Source: Bostrychus sinensis
Taxonomy: Eukaryota > Chordata > Actinopteri > Gobiiformes > Eleotridae
DNA: 64,000 bases
Reading direction: 5' to 3'
Assembly: GCA_020698575.1 (NCBI GenBank)
Contig: CM036252.1
Location: forward strand, 10,726,901 to 10,790,900
How positions within the stretch are numbered: position 1 is the first letter of the stretch; each line of letters starts with the position of its first letter. The notes under the pieces are model-generated. The model did not search any database. It saw nothing but the letters and a program-made list of their open reading frames with translations, and had not been told where the DNA came from. The position numbers were made by a program, and so were the translations under genes. Positions 35,472-47,400 of this stretch are shown piece by piece.

Positions 35472-38400
35472 ATATATATATATATATATATAAAATATAT
35501 GATTGTTATTGTATTATGTTATTGATTACTCGTAGTGTTTTATTTCTGTTCTTAAAGCAACCATGAGCAACTACCTGATCAAGCACATAAACATCAATAA
35601 ATGTGTGGCATGAGTGTGAACTGACGTTTTGTCATTTGTTCTGGCCGAAAAACCTGGAGAGATTGCGGATTTAAAACAGTACCTAAGTTTACAGTCCTCA
35701 GAGGTCACAAGTTTGGGATTCATTCACCAACACCTCTTTTACAATCACTGTAGATCTGTGTTCCTCAAACTTTTTCAGACCAAGAACCACTTTAAGATAA
35801 AAAAAAAAATTGGGGGGACCACCTAACCAGCGAACCATGCAGTCCTATTCACGGATACTATAGAATGAATATTGTTGTTCCAAATATTACTGTAACACTA
35901 TGAAAAGCGAATAGTCTATAATTGCACAATCTTAAAAACGTTATTTTGATAATTCTCTCTGTCTGTTCCCCCATGCTCTTCCACTGGAGCCAGTTTATCC
36001 TTTCCCTGCTGGGGCTTGATTTCCTCCCTGGTCCCTCACTACACACTGTCACAAGACTAAGCCTGGGATAGTTTGTAGTCCACTCTTTTTGTATCAGTAA
36101 TAGTGCTGGGCATTGATTAAATTTTATGCAATTAATCTCTTGCTAAAAGAGCTGAACCTATTTTTCCAATTCAACTCCTCCTGTGGCTGTTATGTTCTCT
36201 GCTGATGCTGCTGAGTCTGCTAAAATGGTTGCAATTTCAAGCCCTGTGGCGTATATGTAGGTAAAAAAAAGTTTCATAAACTCTACTGATTATGGGCTTC
36301 TGTAATAAACTGATGTTATGTGAGTAAGCTATTTATAGATACCTTAAAAACAGAGTTCTATTAATAAATACTAGGGATGGCCATTATGGGCTTAAAATTA
36401 TATCATGATATATTTGGGAATTTGTCACGATAACTATAAATGACGATATAATACAGGACTTGACATAAAATTAATTAATTAACAATACACTTATACAATT
36501 TTCTTCCAGAAATTTAGCCGCAGTTATGCATATCACACTCTCAAACTGTCTGTCAGAGATAACAGATTCACATGTATACAGTGAGGAAAATAAGTATTTG
36601 AACACCCTGCTATTTTGCAAGTTCTCCCACTTAGAAATCATGGAGGGGTCTGAAATTTTCATCGTAGGTGCATGTCCACTGTGAGAGACATAATTTAAAA
36701 AAAAAAATCCAGAAATCACAATGTATGATTTCTTAACAATTTATTTGTATGATACAGCTGCAAATAAGTATTTGAACACCTGTCTATCAGCTAGAATTCT
36801 GACCCTCAAAGACCTGTTAGTCCGCCTTTAAAAAGTCCACCTCCACTCCACTTATTATCCTAAATTAGAAGCACCTATTTGAGGTCGTTAACTGCATAAA
36901 GACACCTGTCCACCCCAAACAATCAGTAAGACTCCAACTACTAACATGGCCAAGACCAAAGAGCTGTCCAAAGACACCAGAGACAAAATTGTAGACCTCC
37001 ACAAGGCTGGAAAGTGCTACGGGACAATTGCCAAGCAGCTTGGTGAAAAAAGATCCACTGTTGGAGCAATTATTAGAAAATGGAAGAAGCTGAACATGAC
37101 TGTCAATCTCCCTCAGACTGGGGCTCCATGCAAGATCTCACCTCGTGGGGTCTCAGTGATCCTAGGAAAGGTGAGGAATCAGCCCAGAACTACACGGGAG
37201 GAGCTGGTCAATGACCTGAAAAGAGCTGGGACCACCGTTTCCAAGGTTACTGTTGGTAATACACTAAGACGTCATGGTTTCAAATCATGCATGGCACGGA
37301 AGGTTCCCCTGTTTAAACCAGCACATGTCAAGGCCCGTCTGAAGTTTGCCAATGACCATTTGGATGATCCAGAGGAGTCATGGGAGAAAGTCATGTGGTC
37401 AGATGAGACCAAAATAGAACTTTTTGGTCTTAATTTCACTCACCGTGTTTGGAGGAAGAAGAATGATGAGTACCATCCCAAGAACACCATCTCTACTGTG
37501 AAGCATGGGTGTGGTAGCCTCATGCTTTGGGGGTGTTTTTCTGCACAGGGGACAGGGCGACTGCACTGTATTAAGGAGAGGATGACCGGGGCCATGTATT
37601 GCGAGATTTTGGGGAACAACCTCCTTCCCTCAGAGCACTGAAGCTGGGTCGTGGCTGGGTCTTCCAACATGACAATGACCTGAAGCACACAGCCAAGATA
37701 ACGAAGGAGTGGCTCTGTAAGAAGCATAACAAGGTTCTGGAGTGGCCTAGCCAGTCTCCAGACCTAAACCCAATAGAAAATCTTTGGAGGGAGCTCAAAC
37801 TCCGTGTTTCTCAGCGACAGCCCAGAAACCTGACTGATCTAGAGAAGATCTGTGTGGAGGAGTCGGCCAAAATCCCTCCTGCAGTGTGTGCAAACCTGGT
37901 GAAAAACTACAGGAAACGTTTGACCTCTGTAATTGCAAACAAAGGCTACTGTACCAAATATAAACATTGATTTTCTCAGGTGTTCAAATACTTAATTACA
38001 GCTGTATCACACAAATAAATTGTTAAAAAATCATACATTGTGATTTCAGGCTTTTTTTTTTTTTTTTTAGATTATGTCTCTCACAGTGGACATGCACCTA
38101 TGATGAAAATTTCAGACCCCTCCATGATTTCTAAGTGGGAGAACTTGCAAAATAGCAAATACTTATTTTCCTCACTGTATATGAATGGCTATTTTAGTCT
38201 TTGACTTAATAATTACCCCTTAGGCCATTCTCTCTTTAGATTACAGCCAGAAACAATAAAAAGCATTTTTAAGTAGAAAATAAAATTATATGGAAACATT
38301 GTCATTGTCACGGCAAACAAGAGGAGCAGCCTCTGCAGACAGACTCAAGTTGCAGAAGGGGGCATGGCCACTTGTTCCCACTGCAGGTACGCCGCAGCAG

Positions 38401-41400
38401 CTGGAGGTGATCAGAAATCAGCTGCGCGCGCCCAGTGAGGCTTTTAAGCAGCATGGCCGGTCTACTCATTGAGCACAAAGGGAGCACTACTGAAGACATC
38501 ACCCACGAGCTATGAACTGAATGCTGTGCTCTTTCCCGACTCAAGTTTTCTCTGAAGACACAGCCGGTAAGGACCCTGAGCCTCTCATGGCAAGCTTGTT
38601 GTTCCTCTTATGGCACTTGTTTTTTCCTTGGTTCTCCACCCAGAAACTGGTGGCATTCAGTGACATTTAGTTTGTTTAAACTTAACCATTGAGTTTATTT
38701 TAAAAGAGTTGTGTTAATTAAAGAGCCAAGGCTAAAATGTTATTTTGTATAATAAAATGTATTCCAGTAAAACAGGTACCTTGTTTCCTTGTTATGTAAA
38801 TTGGTGGTTAGAAGCATTATGATGATCATAATTTTGAATGCATCCTAAATTTCAGTAAAAGCATAAAATATTTCAAGCTAAAAAATTTGTAAAAATCTAC
38901 TGGTTAACAAATGAAATTTATCAAATAATTTTGAGTTATTAAAAAATCTGTTTAAATGATTTTAATTTTGGTTTTTAGAATGTGGCATTGACATATGCAA
39001 TAATTTGTTTGTTACAGGTTTTTCACCTATTGGCTATTGGCTCTTGACTACTGACCAATGACTTTCAACTGTTCACCTGTTGATACAAAATAAAAAGCAT
39101 GTCTGAGTGAATTCCTGTTTCATTCTTCAAATGTGAAGCTGTTCCTATCAAGAGCAGGAGCAAGCACAGTGACCTAGGAAGCACTTGACAGTGAAAAAAA
39201 TGCCTGCTAGGACACCCTCAGCCAAGCTCCAGCTCGCAGTCTGACTCCAGTCCAGGCTCCAAGCTCCAGCCCGGCATCAGACTCAAGATGGCAGAGGCAT
39301 TAACCATAGAGCGGCTGAAGGTGGCCAGAACTACAGAGGCAGTTTACAAAAGCCGTAAACCGTGTAGCAAGGACATATGCGGAATTGACCGCTAAAGAAC
39401 TCAAAGACTGTTATGTCAAGCATGTAGCAGATGCTGCGAAATTGATGGACAAAAATGATGACCTAGTAGGCAAATTGCTAACAGAGGTGGAGGGTTTGGA
39501 AGACCCAAGGCTGAGGCCTGACCAGAGAGCAGACTTGGACAAGAGGAGGCAGAAGTGTGAGGGCAAACTCAAGGAAGCCAAAGGCTTGCTTGATGTTTAG
39601 TTTAGTTTAGTTTAGTTTATTAAGATCCCCACTAGCCACTGAAACAAGTAGCTATTCTTCCTGGGGTCTCCTCAATATTCATTACATGTTTTACTTATAT
39701 TCTGCACCATTCACACACTGCACACACAATAACCAGTCCCTCCAGGATTTTGAGATGTTGCGATCGCAACTATTAACGCAAAATCAAGCAAACCCCGCGA
39801 ATTCAGCGCGACCCTGCAACTTTGTCCAAACCCCGCAAATTTTCCGCAACTTTTGTCAATTATAGCCGAGATTTTCCTTTAAAACTGCATTTTGCTGCAC
39901 TTACCGCTGTCTGCGGGCCGTCCCCTGTTCCGAGCAGAGCAGTTACTCTCTCACTCAGCGGCGCACCAGTAATGCGCGCCGGAGGTCGGGTTGAGCCACA
40001 GACAAAGCGACGAGGAGGTGCGAAAATGAGAAAAAAAAATCCAGAAAATCACATTGTCTGATTTTTAAAGAATTTATTTGCAAATTATGGTAGAAAATAA
40101 GTATTTGGTCAATAACAAAAGTTCATCTCAATACTTTGTTATATACCCTTTGTTGGCAATGACAGAGGTCAAATGTTTTCTGTAAGTCTTCACAAGGTTT
40201 TCACAAACTGTTGCTGGTATTTTGGCCCATTCCTCCATGCAGATCTCCTCTAGAGCAGTGATGTTTTGGGGCCGTCGCTGGGCAACACGGACTTTCAACT
40301 CCCTCCAAAGATTTTCTATGGGGTTGAGATCTGGAGACTGGCTAGGCCACTCCAGGACCTTGAAATGCTTCTTACGAAGCCACTCCTTCGTTACCCGGGC
40401 AGTGTGTTTGGGATCATTGTCATGCTGAAAGACCCAGCCACGTTTCATCTTCAATGCCCTTGCTGATGGAAGGAGGTTTTCACTCAAAATCTGACGATAC
40501 ATGACCCCATTCATTCTTTCCTTTACACGGATCAGTCGTCCTGGTCCCTTTGCTGAAAAACAGCCCCAAAGCATGATGTTCCCACCCCCATGCTTTACAG
40601 TAGGTATGGTGTTCTTTGGATGCAACTCAGCATTCTTTCTCCTCCAAACACGACAAGTAGCGTTTTTACCAAAAAGTTCTATTTTGGTTTCATCTGACCA
40701 TATGACATTCTCCCAATCCTCTTCTGGATCATCCAAATGCTCTCCAGCAAACTTCAGACGGGCCTGCACATGTACTGGCTTTAGCAGGGGGACACGTCTG
40801 GCACTGCAGGATTTGAGTCCCTGGCAGCGTAGTGTGTTACTGATGGTATCCTTTGTTACTTTGGTCCCAGCTCTCTGCAGGTCATTCACTAGGTCCCCCC
40901 CGTGTGGTTCTGGGATTTTTTCTCACCGTTCTTGTGATCATTTTGAGCCCACAGGGTGAGATCTTGCGGGGAGCCCCAGATGGAGGGAGATTATCAGTGG
41001 TCTTGTATGTCTTCTACTTCCTAATAATTGCTCCCACAGTTGATTTCTTCACACCAAGCTGCTTACCTATTGCAGATTCAGTCTTCCCAGCCTGGTGCAG
41101 GTCTACAATTTTGTTTCTGGTGTCCTTTGACAGCTCTTTGGTCTTGGCCATAGTGGAGTTTGGAGTGGGACTGTTTGAGGTTGTGGACAGGTGTCTTTTA
41201 TATAGATAACCAGTTCAAACAGGTGCCATTAATACAGGTAACGAGTGGAGGACAGAGGAGCCTCTTACAGAAGAAGTTACAGCTCTGTGAGAGACAGAAA
41301 TCTTGCTTGTTTGTAGGTGACCAAATACTTATTTTCCACCATAATTTTCAAATAAATTCTTTAAAAATCAGACAATGTGATTTTCTGGATTTTTTTTTCT

Positions 41401-44400
41401 CATTTTGTCTCTCATAGTTGAGGTATACCTATGATGAAAATTACAGGCCTCTCTCATATTTTTAAGTGGGAGAACTTGCACAATTGGTGGCTGACTAAAT
41501 ACTTTTTTGCCCCACTGTACACTACAATCCATATTCTATAATTACAACAAAACTACATCATTAGGTTGAGCATCAGTCTTCCTAATAATCACAATACATA
41601 CTTATCAGTGATCACCACATGAACAATAAAAGTTTTAACTTCTTTTGAACGCTATTTTTATTATTTTCCAACAACAAAAATCCTGGTAATGAGTTCCATG
41701 CCACCATAGCGCGATAAAGCACTGACAACTGTATTTTGTGAGTTCTGCATGAAGGCAGCACACATCACATCTCATCTATTTGTCTAGTACCGTAATTGTG
41801 TGTATCTGGGGAAAAAAAAGACAATTTACTATAAAGTATTTCTGGACTTTTTGATACAATGATGTTTCTCATAAATGTTAGTAGGAAATACTTCAGTCTA
41901 AGTTTTACAGTTAACCAAGCCAAACTATCATGCATAGTAGTCACATTGTTTCTGTATGGACAGCCCAAAACAATTCGAGCTGTTTTGTTTTGAGCAATCT
42001 GAAGAACAGATAGTTCTCAATTTTTCTATTTTGTTTTTAAAAAAATTGGCCCAAATGATTAGCAATGTCATATGGTTTAGTGACACAGATCCCATCAGCA
42101 TCCAAACATGTTGTAATCAATTTAGTCTTCCTTCCAGTTAATTTGTTTAATGTACTCCATAATTTTGCGTTATCCCTCTTAGCATCTTTAATCTTTCTGT
42201 GATAATATAGACGTTTTTTAGATTTATTCAATTTTGTGACATCATTTTGCAATTTATGATATGTATTCCACTGTACCACATCATCAGATTTAATCGCTTC
42301 TATCTTGGCTTGATTTATTTGCTTCATATATTCCTTGAGCTCTTGATCCATTCATGGAGCTGAGACACTTCTCACCGTTTGTTTTCTGATGGGCGCATAT
42401 TTGTCTATCACCTGTATTATCAAATTGTTAAATATGGCCACAGCCCTATTTGGATCCTGCTCTTGTATTACCTCCGTCCAATCCATACTCCTTACTTCTG
42501 CTATAAAATCATTCTTTTTAAAGTTTTTAAAAGTCCTTTTACAAATAAATTTCGGACCTAATTTTGGTACCTTTGTTATTCTTTTAACCACAATTAAATG
42601 ATGATCACTGCAGCCTACTGGAATAGAGACAGTGGCAGAACACAACTCAGTTACAAAAAAAATCAAATCAATAAGAGTTGCTGAATATGTCCCATCAGCT
42701 TTCAAACTTACTCTTGTATATTCAGTAACCACATGCGGCAAATTACAAGTATTAGCAAATGAAAGTAACTTGCTCCTTAATGTACAACTTTCAGACTTCC
42801 AGTCTATATTTAAATCTCCTACGAAAAATATTTCATTTCCTGTATCACATGCTCTATCCAACATTTCACATATTTGATCTAGGTACATTATTGTAGCATT
42901 TGGCGGTTTATAGCAGCATCCAATGAGGACCGGTCTTAAATATGGAATTTGTAGTTGTAACCAGATTACTTCAACTCCTGTAATAGTTAGGTCCCGTCAA
43001 ACTATAACTGGAATTTGGCTTTGAACATAAGCTACTCCTCCTCCATATAAATTTCTGTCTTGCCTGTAAAAATTATATCCATCTATGTTCAACACTGTGC
43101 TATTTATTGTTGAATCTAAATGTGTTTCTGATATGGCTAATACATGTAAATTGTAATCCCGTATAATTTCTGAAATGTCACTTATTTTATTCCGTAAACT
43201 ACAAATATTCAAATGAGCAATTTTAAAACCACCTTTTTGCAACATAATATTGTTTTCAACCATCTGAAACTTGGTACTTTCCTATCATCACTTTTATTGT
43301 ACTTTTAATATCACATTGAGCTTTTACTAGAACACGCACTACATATAAACACTCACCAAACATATTCATACACACATACCTACACACAACCCTCTTCAAC
43401 ATTGTAATGAGATACATAGGCTACTGCATCCACTGAGCCACGCCTACTCATGACACACTACTCTTCTTATCTAAACATCATGTGGGCTTATATTATACAT
43501 GGCTAGATTATTATTCTAAACAAAAATATATTGATATATGCTAAATTAAATAAGATGGTGACTATAGCACTGGACGGCGCTGAGGAGTCCAGAAAAGTGT
43601 CAACTGTCCAACCTGACACCAGCAAAGAGATCTATGAGTTCATGTTAAATTACCTAGAAGGACTTCTCAATAAAGCAAAGATGACCTTTGAGAAATGGCA
43701 ACGTTGGGCTCCCCGCCCAGAGGGTAGAGACATCACTTAACGACTCAGAGACCTGGAACATCTCCCTGACCTCTCACAAGACAGCAGACGACATCTTCCG
43801 GGTCCTGAAGAACCAATTTGGTAATCGCACAGCTATTGCCATAGAGATTGTGGAGGAACAACAAAAACTGCCACCCATCAGAAACCAACAGCCGAGAATA
43901 ATCATAAAACTGATTCAGGCAGTTGAGAAAGCCCTGAGCAACCTGCATGACCTTGGTGACACGGGAGTGTTAAAAAATCCTTTGATGACCAAGGCCATTG
44001 AAAGCAAGCTGCTGGACATTCTCAAGAGGGAGTGGCTGATGTATACTACTGATGAGTATAATGGTGTAGCCCCTGAGAATCAGTTTGACAGTCTACTGTG
44101 CTTCCTGAAAAACTAAGAAGGTATATGTGAGCAGCTGGATTAACTGAGAGATGAAGAGATGAGCCGGAGGGAGACCAGGACAGAGCCAAGGCAAGCCAGA
44201 ACTGGAGCCATTAAGTTGACCATCAATTTGTCCATTTGTGGATTGTGTGGGGACTCAAAGCACGCCAAGAAGCTGTATTCATGCAGAAAATTCAGGTTCA
44301 TGATGCCCTTTAAACAGAGAAGAGGCAGTGACTCCTCAACTCCAAAGAAGAGCAAAGGCAGGCAACAAGAAATGGCAAAAGCACAGATGTGCAAGAAGAA

Positions 44401-47400
44401 TTCCTGGCTAATCTGTCACCTGACCAATGCAAGAACGTGTTCTGCAATACAGCGTCTAGAGCCCTAAACACCGCAAAAGACCAGTCAAGTTTCCTGGATG
44501 AGCACAACCTCAAAGAGATTCCAGGCATCATGATGATCTTGGAAGTGACAACAAATCCAGGACAAAAAATTGGCACACTGATCGACCTAGCGTCAGACAT
44601 TAATTACATCACCCACACGGCCGCAGAGACTGAACTTAAAGAGTGAAGACATCACACTAGTCGTTCATGGGGTCAGTGGGATGAAGATTTTTGTGGACAC
44701 AGAGATACCTGCTGAAGATCAGGGTCAGAACTCCACAAGGCACCCTAAGGTCCCACCAGTTGCTGTGTTACGAACTAGAAAATATCGCAGAATATCACAG
44801 CAAAACAGCTTTCAAGGTTCTTCCCAAAGGTCCAGTTTAACAAACTCAAAAGGCCAAAAAAGATAGTTCTGCTCATCAGCCACAAAGAAGGGCGGCTTGT
44901 TCCCCAGAAGGTCCAGTCAATAGGTGACCTAGTGCTATGGGATGGTCATCTAGGGAAAACTGTGGGTGGCACCCACCCTGAGTTGTTTGAGGAGTCCATG
45001 ATGCAAGATGCTGTGACAACCCCAGTAAGGCTTGTATGGAATAACCCTAACCGTTAGAGGCGTGAGTCTAAATGCCCTGCTGATGAAGGGCCCAGATGTC
45101 CTCAACCCGATCCATGCTGTGATCCTCAGGGTCAGAAGTGAGATGTTTGCTGCTCTTGGAGACAAAAAAGATGTACAACTCTGTCTGGCTTGAAGAGAGG
45201 GAGAAACAGCTGCACAGATACCTCTGGCATGATTTGAAAGAAGATGAAATTGAAGAACATGCAATCACCCAAGTCAACATTGGCGACAAACCAGTGGGAT
45301 GTATCGCCCAGGTGGCCATGAGAGAAACAGCCAATCTCCCCATGTTCAGCCATCTCAGAGAAGTGTTGTGTCCTCCAAGATCAGCCGGCTACGTGGACGA
45401 AATACTTACCTCCCACAATGACCTGAGTGAGCTGCATGTCATCACCGCCAACGTGGAGAAAATCCACGTTCCTAACGGGAATAAGCGGTAGAAAATGAAA
45501 AAAAAAAAAGATGTAGAGCAGGCTCCCGCAACCTGTGGACTGCGGTCCGGGACCTCCAGTGGGTTTTATCCGGACCCCAGAGCAATTTTCATAATGCTCA
45601 CATATTACACAAAAATAGCTAAATATGATCACATTTTGTTTTTGAACAGGCCAGAACTAATATATGAGGGGTCCTTGTGGGGTACTACAGTTACAGAATA
45701 CAGTGATTTGATTGAGACAGCGGAAGATTTAAATGAGCTAGAAAAACTGCTAAAATAAAAGCTCACTCTACGCAGGTAAACAAAGCGCCAACAAGGCATG
45801 AATGGACCGAGTTTTCATGCATATTAATTAGCCACTAATATCCGCATTTATCTGGTATTATTACTGCACTCCCCTGCATTGTTCACATTCATAATAAATA
45901 TATTTAAAATACTGTAATCCAAATACTGCAGCCTGGAGGACAGTGTCAGTCTTTATAAATCCATCTGTCTCCAATATGATCTGAGTCTGTCACAGTTCAA
46001 ACTTCAGCTGCTGTTAAAGTGGAAATAATAAATGTTTCTCTGACAGAAATAGTTATTGTACATGTTTTAGTAGCCCAGATTAAATGCATAAATAACATTG
46101 GAATATTGCCAATTTATTATTTTTTATATGTTTGGACCCCAGCAGTGTAGAACATTAATTCTGTGGACCTCCAGCCATTTTAGTTGCAGATGCAGTTGAC
46201 CCCTGATGTAGAGAGAAAGAAGAAGAGAGAAATTCCTGAAATAACATAATTACCTTTTTGGTCATTTGTACTGCACTTTGTAGGTTTCCCTGTAAATCCT
46301 GAAAAGTAAGAAAATGACACTTAAAAAATTGAGATAATGCAGAATAAAGCCAAAATAGCTGCACTTACCTAGGTTTTGAACACGTTCCAAAAGGCTGGTG
46401 GCACCTTCCTTCAGTTTAGTGATAAGTTGAGCAGTCTGTGAAGGAGGTGTTGTGTCTTCAAATGCTTCATAGGACAAATAATTCCCAGAGTTCTCTTTAA
46501 TGATCTGCTCCAGTCGTGTTAACAGCTCTGCACGTTTAAAGTCCTTTAGCCTTGGTTCTTCTTCCTCAGAGAGTTTTATCCACTGATACCTGTAGCTGCA
46601 TTCAACAATCATTTGTTGTAAATGGTGCTTGTCCATAAAGACTTGTAGGGAGAAGAGGCTCTCTTCTTGGTCTGTTGACAGTAGCACCATTGAATGGTCA
46701 AAAGGCTGCTCACTGAACTTCCCCAGGATCGACTGAAGCCAGAGCTGATGTTGTTCTGTGAAGCTCTCTGGCTGTAGAACCAGCAGGAACACATGCGGCC
46801 CAGGGGCAGAAATATTTGCCATGTCTTTGATTAACTCTGTCAGCTGGTCCTCTGTTAGGTCTGGGTGGAGCAGGTCTGGAGTGTTGATGACAGATACTTC
46901 CTTGTCCTTCAGTGGAACACTTACTTTATTGAAACATTTAAGTTCTGTTCCCACATCAAATTCATCTTTGTTCACCAAGAAGTTCCCCACTAAATTCCTC
47001 TGAATCCAGCAGTTCCCCAGAAGAACCACTCTTAGCTCAGCCACTGAAACGAAAACAAACTGCATTATATTTAGGATATTCAAATAGCAGGGTTTCCCAT
47101 ACAGTGAGGAGTCTCTAGCGCACTGCCATAAACAAATTACCACCACCACAGACACTGAATGAATTATAATGAACCAAAACATAAAATGGGGTCTCTTTAT
47201 CTTAAACAAAAGATTAGATGAACTTGTGAGATAACCCTGCGCACCAGGGAGCAGTGGAGGGGTGTGGAGTAGGGAGTTTCTGTTAGCACTACACCTTGCT
47301 GAGTATGAGGTGCAGACAAAGTTTGTGGCTAGCAGCAAGTCAGGGCCATGCAGAGAGCTACTGGGGGAGCTCATGTAGGCAATAATATATGGCAAGTGGC

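Larger units (their letters stand above)
39287..45490 (+). mobile_element. BEL/Pao retrotransposon remnant, interrupted by a LINE
   Basis: A gag N-terminal piece (39287-39600) and the rest of gag, protease and part of RT (43555-45490) are in the same orientation and in the order of one BEL/Pao element. They are separated by a minus-strand LINE block that itself contains a Tc1 transposon and a hAT piece. Many stops, shifts and deletions mark it as old. RNase H and integrase are missing here, whereas the remnant at 1-2702 has only those, so the two are different copies. Confidence 0.75.

Noticed and set aside
35206..35525. Y/I-repeat open frames on both strands
   Set aside because: Products of the (TA)n microsatellite.
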